DNA of 64,000 bases, taken from contig CANMPK010000001.1 in assembly GCA_947499725.1 (NCBI GenBank), positions 496,001 through 560,000 of the forward strand. The letters run 5' to 3'. The position numbers and the translations under genes are program-made. This document shows positions 25,598 to 34,054 of the stretch, piece after piece (within the stretch, counting starts at the first letter, position 1; each line of letters starts with the position of its first letter). Origin of the DNA: an uncultured Paracoccaceae bacterium (GTDB lineage Bacteria > Pseudomonadota > Alphaproteobacteria > Rhodobacterales > Rhodobacteraceae). The notes under the pieces are model-generated. The model did no database searches. It saw nothing but the letters and a program-made list of their open reading frames with translations, and was not told the origin of the DNA.

Positions 25598-25650
25598 TCC
25601 GGGTGAGCCGTTCGGCACGCCGGGGTATCCGGGGGAGCCGGAATGAGCCG
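25598..25650 (+). repeat. Direct repeats in the acpP leader
   Basis: TCCGGGTGAGCCG (25598-25610) recurs as TCCGGGGGAGCCG (25628-25640), 30 bp apart, with a third GAGCCG at 25645. The area is GC-rich and lies between the predicted promoter and acpP. Function unknown; leader RNA structure is possible. Confidence 0.45.
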
Positions 25651-25725
25651 CCCATAAGGGCAATTTATATTCCGCGATCCGCGGGAAGACCATCGGCCTA
25701 AGGGCCATACGAATGAGGAATTGAT

Positions 25726-25959
25726 ATGAGCGACGTCGCAGACCGCGTAAAAAAGATCGTTGTTGAGCACCTGGGTGTTGAAGAAGCGAAAGTAGTTGAA
25801 GCAGCTTCTTTCATCGATGATCTGGGCGCAGACTCTTTGGACACAGTAGAGCTGGTTATGGCTTTCGAAGAAGAGTTCGGCATCGAGATCCCTGATGACG
25901 CAGCTGAAACAATCCAGACTTTCGGCGACGCAGTGAAGTTCATCACAGAAGCTTCCTAA
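25726..25959 (+). CDS. acpP: Acyl carrier protein
   Basis: 77-residue acidic ACP. The phosphopantetheine attachment motif is [10 protein letters not shown] with Ser37. A GAGGAA ribosome site precedes the ATG. It is preceded by its own probable promoter and followed by a terminator, in keeping with the high expression of ACP. Confidence 0.97.
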   Translation: MSDVADRVKKIVVEHLGVEEAKVVEAASFIDDLGADSLDTVELVMAFEEEFGIEIPDDAAETIQTFGDAVKFITEAS

Positions 25960-25984
25960 GCGACCACCGAATTTTCGGAATTCT

Positions 25985-26012
25985 AAACCCCTCGCTTTTG
26001 CGGGGGGTTTTT
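25985..26012 (+). terminator. Intrinsic terminator of acpP
   Basis: AAACCCCTCGC (25985-25995) pairs with GCGGGGGGTTT (26000-26010), one G-T pair, 4-nt loop, followed by more T residues. Confidence 0.85.
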
Positions 26013-26190
26013 CTTTTGGGGTACTGGAAGTCGCCTATTTTGCCCTTTGCGCAGGTGCAGGGTTCTCAACCTTGCATTGAATAGGATAAAACCCCAGCTA
26101 TAAACCAATAGGAACGCCAAGCTGGACTTGCTCACCTTGTGCAAGACGGGGTATGAGCGTTCAACGAATAGAGGATAAAGGGGCAGCGCT

Positions 26191-27447
26191 ATGCGTCGTG
26201 TTGTTATCACCGGTCTTGGACTGGTTACTCCGCTTGCTTCAGGGGTTGAAGAAAGCTGGTCGCGTATTTTGGACGGTAAATCTGGCGCAGGCCCGATTAC
26301 GCGTTTTGATGCAGAACAAGTGACAACCAAATATGCCTGCGAAGTGCCTTTGGGCGACGGGTCTGATGGTACGTTTAATGCGGATGACTGGATGGCGCCA
26401 AAAGAGCGTCGCAAGGTCGATGACTTTATCCTATACGGTGTTGCCGCGGCTGAAATGGCCGTGAAAGACGCCGGCTGGACCCCAGAAGACGAAGAGAGCC
26501 TGCTGCGCACTGGCGTTATGATTGGCTCTGGTATCGGTGGTCTGAATTCGATTGCAGAAACAGCTGTTCTGATCAAAGAACGTGGCCCACGTCGTGTGTC
26601 TCCGTTCTTTATTCCGGGCGCGTTGATCAACTTGATCTCTGGTCAGGTGTCGATCCGCTATGGCTTTAAAGGCCCGAACCACGCGGTCGTAACAGCGTGT
26701 TCCACAGGTGCACATGCGATTGGCGATGCGTCCCGTCTGATCAAAAATGGCGATGCAGATGTCATGGTTGCAGGTGGTGCAGAAGCGGCGATTTCCGAGA
26801 TCGGTATCGCGGGCTTTAACGCCTGTAAGGCATTGTCCACCAAACGCGCGGATGATCCACAAGCGGCGAGCCGCCCTTATGATGCAGACCGTGATGGTTT
26901 CGTCATGGGTGAAGGCGCGGGTGTTGTTATTCTTGAGGAATATGAACACGCTAAAGCGCGTGGCGCAAAAATTTATGCCGAAGTTTTGGGCTATGGTTTG
27001 TCTGGTGATGCATACCACATCACTGCGCCATCCGAAGACGGTGAGGGCGGTGAACGTTCTATGCGCGCTGCGCTGAAAGACGCGGGTGTAGAGCCAGCGG
27101 ATATCGATTACATTAACGCACACGGCACATCCACGATGGCAGATGTCATCGAGCTGGGCGCGGTCGAGCGTATGATGGGCGAGGCGGCTGGCAAGGTGAC
27201 TATGTCTTCCACGAAATCCGCGACAGGCCACCTGTTGGGTGCGGCTGGCGCGATTGAAGCGATCTTCTCGATCCTGGCGATCCGTGACCAAGTTGCGCCA
27301 CCAACGATCAACTTGGACAATCCTGCGATTGAAACCAAAGTGGATCTGGCACCAAACGCGAAACGTGAGCGTGAGATCAATGTCGCGCTGTCGAACTCTT
27401 TCGGCTTTGGCGGGACGAACGCTTCTGTGGTCTTCGGAAAGGTCTAA
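26191..27447 (+). CDS. fabF: 3-oxoacyl-ACP synthase II
   Basis: 418-residue KAS II. The catalytic residues are Cys170 (TACSTGAHA), His311 (INAHGTST), Lys342 and His347 (TKSATGHLLG). It elongates acyl-ACP chains and is followed three bases later by mltG, so the two share a transcript. Confidence 0.97.
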   Translation: MRRVVITGLGLVTPLASGVEESWSRILDGKSGAGPITRFDAEQVTTKYACEVPLGDGSDGTFNADDWMAPKERRKVDDFILYGVAAAEMAVKDAGWTPEDEESLLRTGVMIGSGIGGLNSIAETAVLIKERGPRRVSPFFIPGALINLISGQVSIRYGFKGPNHAVVTACSTGAHAIGDASRLIKNGDADVMVAGGAEAAISEIGIAGFNACKALSTKRADDPQAASRPYDADRDGFVMGEGAGVVILEEYEHAKARGAKIYAEVLGYGLSGDAYHITAPSEDGEGGERSMRAALKDAGVEPADIDYINAHGTSTMADVIELGAVERMMGEAAGKVTMSSTKSATGHLLGAAGAIEAIFSILAIRDQVAPPTINLDNPAIETKVDLAPNAKREREINVALSNSFGFGGTNASVVFGKV

Positions 27448-27450
27448 GCC

Positions 27451-28602
27451 ATGTGGCGAAGCATCGCTTCAAACGCGATTACCTTGTTGATTGTCGCGGT
27501 GTTTCTTTTTGGCGGCGCGGTTCTTTGGGGCAAGGGGCAATATACAAACCCTGGTCCATTGACCGAGGCGATGTGCTTGCGCGTCGCTCCGGGGTCGACC
27601 ATGCGGGGGGTCTCTGAGGACTTGGAAAGCGCTGGCGCTGTCAGCAACGGGTCTATTTTCCGCATTGGTGTCGACTACGCTGATAAGGCTAGTCAGTTGA
27701 AAGCAGGCGCTTTTTTGGTGCCTGAAGGCGCTTCGATGGAAGAGATCACAGACATCGTGACACGGGGAGGCGCGTCCACTTGTGGCACGGAAGTTGTGTA
27801 TCGCATTGGTGTGACGCGTTCGAGCGTTCAGGTGCGTGAATTGGATGCGGCGACCAACCGTTTTGTAGAAGTGGCCGCGTTTAATCCTTCTGAAGCAGAA
27901 GCCCCAGCCGCGTTTATCGAAGTGCGTCAGCAAGCTGATACGCGCTATCGTATTGCCTTGGCAGAAGGCGTGACAAGCTGGCAAGTGGTTGATGCGCTTG
28001 GAAAAATCGACTTGCTGAATGGCGAGGTTGAGGTTCCAGCAGAGGGCAGCCTTGCGCCAGATAGCTATGAAGTGAGCGAAGGGGATACACGTGAAGACGT
28101 GATCGCCCGCATGATCTCTGCACAAGAGGTTCTGCTTGCTGCAGCTTGGGAAAGTCGCGATCCGTCTATCCCTTTGAAATCGCCTGAAGAACTTCTGATC
28201 ATGGCGTCTATCATCGAGAAAGAAACCGGTGTGGCCGAAGAGCGTCGGCAGGTGGCCAGCGTCTTTACCAACCGTTTGAACCAAGGCATGCGCCTGCAAA
28301 CGGACCCAACGGTGATTTACGGTGTAACGAAGGGCCAAGGCGTTTTGGGACGTGGGTTGCGTCAGAGCGAGCTGCGGGCGGAAACCCCTTGGAATACTTA
28401 CGTTATTCCGGCGCTTCCGATCACGCCAATTGCCAACCCAGGCCGAGCAAGCCTAGAGGCGGCTGCCAATCCTGACACCACAGAGTATATCTTCTTTGTG
28501 GCGGATGGCACCGGTGGCCACGCCTTTGCAACAACGCTGGCAGAGCATAACGCCAACGTGGCGGAATGGCGTAAGATCGAAGCGGAGCGCGCGGCGCAGT
28601 AA
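27451..28602 (+). CDS. mltG: Endolytic murein transglycosylase MltG
   Basis: 383-residue MltG (YceG-like). A single N-terminal membrane helix (about 7-24) is followed by the periplasmic domain with the catalytic region 'IMASIIEKETGVAEERRQVASVF' (the Glu of EKE is the active-site candidate) and 'LQTDPTVIYG', 'YNTY-like WNTYVIPALPITPIANPG'. It cuts nascent glycan strands and ends peptidoglycan polymerisation. The fabF-mltG pairing is common in proteobacteria. Confidence 0.95.
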   Translation: MWRSIASNAITLLIVAVFLFGGAVLWGKGQYTNPGPLTEAMCLRVAPGSTMRGVSEDLESAGAVSNGSIFRIGVDYADKASQLKAGAFLVPEGASMEEITDIVTRGGASTCGTEVVYRIGVTRSSVQVRELDAATNRFVEVAAFNPSEAEAPAAFIEVRQQADTRYRIALAEGVTSWQVVDALGKIDLLNGEVEVPAEGSLAPDSYEVSEGDTREDVIARMISAQEVLLAAAWESRDPSIPLKSPEELLIMASIIEKETGVAEERRQVASVFTNRLNQGMRLQTDPTVIYGVTKGQGVLGRGLRQSELRAETPWNTYVIPALPITPIANPGRASLEAAANPDTTEYIFFVADGTGGHAFATTLAEHNANVAEWRKIEAERAAQ

Positions 28603-28607
28603 TCTTT

Positions 28608-28654
28608 GAGTAATGTGGCAATTCGCGCTTTTCAGCTGCTGAAATGTACAATTC
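28608..28654 (-). repeat. 47-bp dispersed intergenic repeat, copy A
   Basis: The reverse complement of this stretch matches 48631-48677 at 41 of 47 positions with no gaps. It starts 6 bp after the mltG stop and ends just before the mltG terminator stem. It includes a TTTCAGC-A-GCTGAAA dyad. Neither copy lies in a gene. Confidence 0.65.
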
Positions 28655-28655
28655 A

Positions 28656-28685
28656 AAAACGCTCCAATTCGTTGGGGCGTTTTTT
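28656..28685 (+). terminator. Intrinsic terminator of the fabF-mltG operon
   Basis: AAAACGCTCC (28656-28665) pairs with GGGGCGTTTT (28674-28683), one T-G pair, 8-nt loop, within a T-run. Confidence 0.87.
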
Positions 28686-28736
28686 CGTTTAAGGTTTGAG
28701 TAAGAATTTACTGCACGGTGGTTTAGGGAATGGTTT

Positions 28737-29255
28737 ATGAATTTTGGGTTTGATGCATTGAACGGCAGCCATGTGTCCGAGTGGATGGCGCTGCGGATGG
28801 AAGGCGTGCGGCTCTTTCCGATGGGGTTTTTCTGGACCGAAGAGGAAGCGGCTGAGTTGACAGAAGAGCTGGCCAAAGAGCATTTGGACAGCGGCGCGAT
28901 GCGGGGCGTGTTTGCGGATGGGCAATTGGTTGGGTTTTGTGGCGTGCGCGGGTTTCAGCGCCAGCGCACCCGACATCGGCGTGTTTTGGGGCCTTTCTTT
29001 GTAACGGAGAAGATGCAGGGCAGTGGCGCGGCGCAATGCATGATGGCGGGCGTGATTGCCGAGGCGCGCGTGGCTGGGATTACGCAGTTGGAGCTTTATG
29101 TGGATACGCTGAATCATCGCGCCATTCGGTTTTATGAAAACCACGGGTTTGAGCGCTGCGGCCTGCATCCTAATGAGATGCAGATTGATGGTGTGGCGTA
29201 CGACAGCTATTTGTATCGCTTGCAGCTTGAGAGTTTTAACGCTGCGCCGCGTTAA
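28737..29255 (+). CDS. GNAT-family N-acetyltransferase
   Basis: 172-residue GNAT acetyltransferase. The acetyl-CoA motif is near 'VTEKMQGSGAAQCMM' (about residues 88-103), and 'LYVDTLNHRAIRFYENHGFERCGLHP' gives the C-terminal motif B. The substrate is unknown. An AGGGAA site supports the ATG at 28737. Its stop overlaps the stop of the convergent hydrolase gene. Confidence 0.85.
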   Translation: MNFGFDALNGSHVSEWMALRMEGVRLFPMGFFWTEEEAAELTEELAKEHLDSGAMRGVFADGQLVGFCGVRGFQRQRTRHRRVLGPFFVTEKMQGSGAAQCMMAGVIAEARVAGITQLELYVDTLNHRAIRFYENHGFERCGLHPNEMQIDGVAYDSYLYRLQLESFNAAPR

Positions 29256-30058
29256 CCAGTTTCCTTTAGGTAGGCCCACATATCTGCCGCGATTTGAGGG
29301 GCGATTTTGTAGTACCAATGATCGTGGTTCGAGATTTGCACTAACGTCACATCATGCCCTGCTTGAGAAAGAGCTTGGGAAACCTCTGTGGTGTTTGGCA
29401 GTGGGAAGAGGTGATCTTGATCACCGATGAAGGCGAAGATGGGAACGGGTGTTTGTGCAGGGCGAATATCATCGGTGTTCATCGCGGCGCCATGGGTGAC
29501 CACGGCTTTCCAAGGGCCGGTTTGGCGGTTGGCCAGTTGCTGGGCAAAGATGCCGCCTGCAGAGTGGCCCATGATATAGATGTTCTCCATATCAATTGGA
29601 TAGGTTTTTGACGCCTCTTTTAAGAGGGCATCCAAAAAGGCGGGGCCATCTGCCTGGTGGTTCCATCCTTCAGGTGCAGCGCTGTTGGGGGCGATCAGGA
29701 TCAGGTTGTGACGCCGTGCGGTATCAGACCACATATCAACCATAGAGGCCCCAGTGCGCTGTGATCCGTGCAGCAGGATCAAGGTGGGGCGTGGCACGCC
29801 GATTTTTGCCCCGAGGCCATGCCAAAGACGGGGGGCGACTTGTCCGTACATGGAAAACTGATAGGGCTCTGGAAAATCTTCGGGTGGCTGATAATCACCG
29901 CGATCTTTGTGTAAATCGAGCGGCTTCGTATAGGGGAGCGCGGTAAACTGTCCGGCAACGGGCAAGGTTGCTGCGGCCGAGGTTGGCGCGGGCATGGGCA
30001 GCAAAAAATGCGCCACAAGTGCCAAAACAAAGCTGCTGATGAGGAAACTTCTTAACAT
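29252..30058 (-). CDS. Secreted alpha/beta hydrolase (polyhydroxybutyrate depolymerase/esterase-like)
   Basis: 268-residue hydrolase with a signal peptide or anchor (about residues 4-29, hydrophobic, ending TSAAA). 'PTLILLHGSQRTG' gives the oxyanion-hole region, GHSAGG the nucleophile Ser166, 'FIGDQDHLFP' a catalytic Asp and NHDHW the His. The layout resembles LpqC/PHB-depolymerase-like esterases. It should be periplasmic or extracellular. Substrate unknown. It sits between a GNAT gene and the decayed GTA gene, without an obvious link to either. Confidence 0.8.
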   Translation of the reverse strand: MLRSFLISSFVLALVAHFLLPMPAPTSAAATLPVAGQFTALPYTKPLDLHKDRGDYQPPEDFPEPYQFSMYGQVAPRLWHGLGAKIGVPRPTLILLHGSQRTGASMVDMWSDTARRHNLILIAPNSAAPEGWNHQADGPAFLDALLKEASKTYPIDMENIYIMGHSAGGIFAQQLANRQTGPWKAVVTHGAAMNTDDIRPAQTPVPIFAFIGDQDHLFPLPNTTEVSQALSQAGHDVTLVQISNHDHWYYKIAPQIAADMWAYLKETG

Positions 30059-30307
30059 ACTGAATCACCGTTACTGCACGAGGCGGGCGCAAGGCCGCAG
30101 CCGCTTTATTGCAAGAGACTTCGGCAAGAATAGGGCCAATCAGTTAGGTTTTGGTTACGCTCGTCTTTAGTTGTGTTGGTTTTCCGTAAATCGTGGGTGC
30201 GCTTGGGTAAGATGTTGTAAAGGCTTGGAAACTTGACATTCGGGACGGTCTGGGGTATCTGTTTAGGCATGCTGGAAGAGGTCACATAGGCTTTGGGCTC
30301 CTGATTT

Positions 30308-33300
30308 TTGGGGGCCTTTTTGCGGTTTGGCAATCGCGTTCCGCAGTTTTCCTTTGAAGTGGCCCGCCCAACGCCGATTGCGCAAAAGGGGGCAGAGACA
30401 GACCCAACCCATGGAACGCGCGCGGTGGCTTTGATCCCAGGGACTGGGGAATACGCTTTGGCGACCGAGCCTGTGTATTACCAGATCAGCGAGGCCAAGC
30501 TGGAAGCCTCAAATCTGAATGCGCCGTCTGGTTTGACGGATATGGAAACCGCAATGGAGGCCTTGCAGATCGAGTTGCCCAATTGCGAAGCGGTTTCTTT
30601 GATTGTGTCTTGGTTTGGCAATGACTTGCGGTGTGGCTCTTGTGAGATTGTTCCAAAGCCGGAAAAGACCGAGATCGATGGGACCATGCCTTGGACCGTA
30701 AGGGGTTTGATCCGCGAGGAGGCTGAACCCGTGCCATTTGTGGATGGGCGGCCTGTCTATGGGGGCACGCCTTCGGATCAATCGATCCTTCAAGCCATCA
30801 GGTATATGAATGCGCAGGGGCAAGCGGTAATGTATTATCCGTTTATCCTAATGGAGCAGTTGGCGGAAAATGGTTTGCCTGATCCTTGGAGTGACGCGCC
30901 AGATCAGCCGGTTTTGCCTTGGCGGGGGCGTATCACACTATCAGAGGCACCCGGTCGGGCAGGGTCGGTCGATGAGACGTTTGCTGCAGAGGCGCAGGTT
31001 GATGCGTTTTTTGGGAGTGCTTCTGCATCTGATTTCGAAGTCACTGAAGAGGGTGTGCTGTATTCCGGACCCGAGGAGTGGCGCTATCGGCGATTCATTC
31101 TGCATCAAGCGGCTTTATGCGCTGCTGCTGGGGGGGTAGAGCGCTTTTGTATCGGATCAGAGATGCGCAGCCTGACATGGATACGCGGGGCAGGAGGTGC
31201 CTTTGTTGCTGTAGAGCAGCTTAGGGACTTGGCGAAGGAGGTCCGCGCGATCCTAGGACCAGATGTTCTGATTGGCTATGCTGCGGATTGGTCAGAGTAC
31301 TTTGGGTATCAGCCTAAAGATGGCTCTGGGGATGGGGATGATCATGCAGATGCCCATTGGGGGGATATCTATAACCTTGAATACCTAGAGGCCAACATCG
31401 AAGGGGGGGAAGGGTATGATTGGTATTATCATTCCCCAGAGGCTGAAGCGGCCCAGATCCGAACGCCTATTACAGATGGGGCGTATAACGAACCTTGGGT
31501 GTATCGCTATAAGGATATTCGCAATTGGTGGGGGAACGCCCATCATGAACGTATTGATGGTGTTCGGCAGGTTGTTCCTACGGCGTGGGTACCTCGATCT
31601 AAGCCCATTGTGTTTACAGAGTTAGGTTGCGCCGCAGTCGACAAGGCAACCAATGAACCCAACAAGTTCCTAGATCCGAAGTCTTCAGAAAGCACATTGC
31701 CGAAGTACTCTAGCGCTTTGGGGGATGAGTATATCCAGCACCAGTACCTGAAGGCGATGTATCGCTATTGGGGGGATGCAGAGAACAACCCAATATCCGA
31801 AGAATACGAAGGGCACATGATTGATATGTCTCGCGCCTATGTGTGGGCATGGGATAGCCGACCCTTTCCGCAGTTCCCGCTGAACCAGGACCTATGGAGC
31901 GATGGGGCGAACTATATGAAAGGGCATTGGATCTCTGGGCGCACAACGCACCGAAGCCTTGGATCTGTCGTTCTGGAAATCTGCGAAAGCGCTGGGCTGA
32001 CTGATGTAGATGTCTCTGGCTTGAAAGGCATGGTGAGCGGGTATCTGGTTGAACAGCTTGGGGATGCTCGGGTTGCGCTACAGCCTTTGATGCTGCGCTA
32101 TGGTTTTGATGCGCTTGAGCGCAATGGCGCGCTGATCTTTCAAATGCGCGGAGATGAAACGGTTGAGGCTTTGGATCTGGAGCGCCTCGCAACCTCTGAA
32201 GAGACCCCAGAGGGTATTCGCTATCTTAGAGAGGCAGAGGCAGAGAAGGTTGGGCGCGTTCGTATTAACGCGGTTCAGGCTATGGGGGCCTATGACCTTG
32301 TGTCGGAAGAGGCTGTTCTAAGTGATGAGACAGATCATTCTGTCACCACATCAGAGCTTAATATCTCTATGCAACGCGGAGAGGCGCGGCAAACCGCAGA
32401 GCGTTGGCTTGCTGAGGCGCAATTGGCCAAAGACAGTATTCGCTTTTCGCTGCCCTTGTCTTCGCTCGCGCTGGGCGTAGGGGATGTTGTGGCGCTTGAG
32501 ACTGAAGACAATGTGCAGCACATGTATCGCATCGACCATGTCGAGCAAACGGATCGTTTGGCCTGTGAGGCGGTTCGTGTCGAAGCTTCGTTATACACCC
32601 CAACTGAGATAGACGACGCATTGGCGCGTCCTACAGACTATGTTGCTCCTGTTCCAGTTGCGCCCCTGTTTATGGATTTGCCGCTTTTGGCTGGGGACGA
32701 AGACCCGATCGCGCCGCACTTGGCGATTGCGACATCAATTTGGCCCGGTGATATCGCGGTATATGACAGCGATGATGGTGAAAGCTTTGCTTTGAACTCT
32801 ATGATCCAAAGCCGCGCCACCGTGGGCGTTTTGCAATCCGATCTGCCCGCTGCACAGAGTGATCGGTTTGATCTCGGCGCTGGGCTGGAGGTCACCTTGC
32901 TCTCGGGCAGTCTGGCAAACACATCAGAGATGGGCCTTTTGAATGGCGCAAATCTTGCGGCGATTGGTGATGGGCGCCCAGATGGCTGGGAAATCATTCA
33001 GTTTCAAAATGCTGATCTTATCGCCGAAGACACCTACCGGCTGACAAAACGCCTGCGTGGCCTGCGCGGCTCAGACGCGCAGGGCTTTCAGGGTTGGCCC
33101 AAGGGAAGTTGGTTTGTCGTGCTGGATGATCAGTTGACCCAGATCGGGTTGCCTGCGCAGTCCCGCGGAGTGCAAAGGCACTATCGCATCGGCCCAGCCA
33201 GCAAGGCGATGGATGACGCAAGCTATGTGCACCGGATTGAAACATGCCATGGCAATGGTTTGCGCCCTTATGCTCCGGTTCATTTGCAGGCGACAGACCA

Positions 33301-33583
33301 AGCTGGGGATGTTTTGCTGCAGTGGATACGTCAAACGCGGCTGGATGGTGTGCCTTGGGATGGCATCGACGTGCCCTTGGGCGAAGAAAATGAAACCTAT
33401 TTGGTCGAGGTGTTTCAAGGCCAAACCTTGCTGCGCCAAAGCACAGTGTCTGATCCCAACTGGGTCTATTCAAGCGCGCAACAGATCAGCGATGGGGTAT
33501 CGGGATTAATCACGTTTCAGGTCTCGCAGATATCGGCCCGTTTTGGGGCAGGGGCCAAAGCGACCCTTGTGTGGGCGTTTTGA
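30308..33583 (+). CDS. GTA baseplate 'megatron' (gp15, Rcc01698-like), N-terminally truncated with an internal deletion
   Basis: 1091-codon frame homologous to the large multidomain tail protein of Rhodobacterales GTAs. Seen: 'FGNRVPQFSFEV' at the start, which in full-length proteins (about 1300 residues) lies near residue 200; TIM-barrel-like domain about 230-520 (FCIGSEMRSLTWIR, 'IGYAADWSEYFGYQPKDGSGD', 'FTELGCAAVDK'); phage-tail domain about 600-760; C-terminal domain to 1091. At residues 342-344 roughly 30 family residues, including the usual FVGIDNYMPLSDWR, seem absent, at a GGGGATGGGGAT repeat. The TTG start has no good ribosome site and a TGA lies two codons upstream. No gp1-gp14 genes precede it. 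It is probably a decaying remnant, though the frame is open. Confidence 0.85.
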   Translation: MGAFLRFGNRVPQFSFEVARPTPIAQKGAETDPTHGTRAVALIPGTGEYALATEPVYYQISEAKLEASNLNAPSGLTDMETAMEALQIELPNCEAVSLIVSWFGNDLRCGSCEIVPKPEKTEIDGTMPWTVRGLIREEAEPVPFVDGRPVYGGTPSDQSILQAIRYMNAQGQAVMYYPFILMEQLAENGLPDPWSDAPDQPVLPWRGRITLSEAPGRAGSVDETFAAEAQVDAFFGSASASDFEVTEEGVLYSGPEEWRYRRFILHQAALCAAAGGVERFCIGSEMRSLTWIRGAGGAFVAVEQLRDLAKEVRAILGPDVLIGYAADWSEYFGYQPKDGSGDGDDHADAHWGDIYNLEYLEANIEGGEGYDWYYHSPEAEAAQIRTPITDGAYNEPWVYRYKDIRNWWGNAHHERIDGVRQVVPTAWVPRSKPIVFTELGCAAVDKATNEPNKFLDPKSSESTLPKYSSALGDEYIQHQYLKAMYRYWGDAENNPISEEYEGHMIDMSRAYVWAWDSRPFPQFPLNQDLWSDGANYMKGHWISGRTTHRSLGSVVLEICESAGLTDVDVSGLKGMVSGYLVEQLGDARVALQPLMLRYGFDALERNGALIFQMRGDETVEALDLERLATSEETPEGIRYLREAEAEKVGRVRINAVQAMGAYDLVSEEAVLSDETDHSVTTSELNISMQRGEARQTAERWLAEAQLAKDSIRFSLPLSSLALGVGDVVALETEDNVQHMYRIDHVEQTDRLACEAVRVEASLYTPTEIDDALARPTDYVAPVPVAPLFMDLPLLAGDEDPIAPHLAIATSIWPGDIAVYDSDDGESFALNSMIQSRATVGVLQSDLPAAQSDRFDLGAGLEVTLLSGSLANTSEMGLLNGANLAAIGDGRPDGWEIIQFQNADLIAEDTYRLTKRLRGLRGSDAQGFQGWPKGSWFVVLDDQLTQIGLPAQSRGVQRHYRIGPASKAMDDASYVHRIETCHGNGLRPYAPVHLQATDQAGDVLLQWIRQTRLDGVPWDGIDVPLGEENETYLVEVFQGQTLLRQSTVSDPNWVYSSAQQISDGVSGLITFQVSQISARFGAGAKATLVWAF

Positions 33584-33586
33584 GCG

Positions 33587-33913
33587 ATGCGTCCAGTGCT
33601 TATTGGGGATATTTTGTGTCTTGCGCGGGTGTTGCATCGCGCGAGGCCGCCAGATCGCCCGGCGCTCTGTCAGCGCCTGATTTCTCAAGCTGAAGCGGCC
33701 GACAAGTATCGAAAGCGTTTTCGCCGTGTGCATCCAATGTGGGGCAACGGAAGCCTCATGGCGCGCGCAACGCAAGCAGATGCGCAGGCGCTCAGACACA
33801 TATCCTTGAGCGACCCTGACTTTTGCGAAGCTTTAGGCGTTGCGTTGCAAAAGCTTGGAGAATGGCGAAATTTCAAAGCGTCACGCGCCACGCCAACATG
33901 CGAAATTCTTTAG
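33587..33913 (+). CDS. Small conserved Rhodobacteraceae protein downstream of the megatron gene
   Basis: 108-residue basic helical protein: 'GDILCLARVLHRARPPDRPALCQRLISQAEAADKYRKR' then 'HPMWGNGSLMARA' and 'LSDPDFCEALGVALQKL'. I recall similar proteins of unknown function (DUF7742-type) in Rhodobacteraceae, often by the GTA tail gene, but cannot confirm that. It starts three bases after the megatron stop. It has no membrane segment. Its survival beside the truncated gene suggests that it was part of the original GTA 3' end. Confidence 0.65.
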   Translation: MRPVLIGDILCLARVLHRARPPDRPALCQRLISQAEAADKYRKRFRRVHPMWGNGSLMARATQADAQALRHISLSDPDFCEALGVALQKLGEWRNFKASRATPTCEIL

Positions 33914-34054
33914 ACTTAACAAAGAGTTTAACTGCCTATTAGGCCCATCAAGCCAATCCACACTTGCATTCTGATCTGTGATCTTGTCCAACACATCCTT
34001 GAATTTGCTCTGAAATCCCTAAGTGGTATAGTGGGGCACGAAAGGAATGGACCT

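Noticed and set aside
33914-33932. Possible CtrA site TTAA...TTAA after the small gene by the megatron
   Set aside because: The spacing between the TTAA halves is eight, not seven, and it lies downstream of a gene rather than in a promoter.
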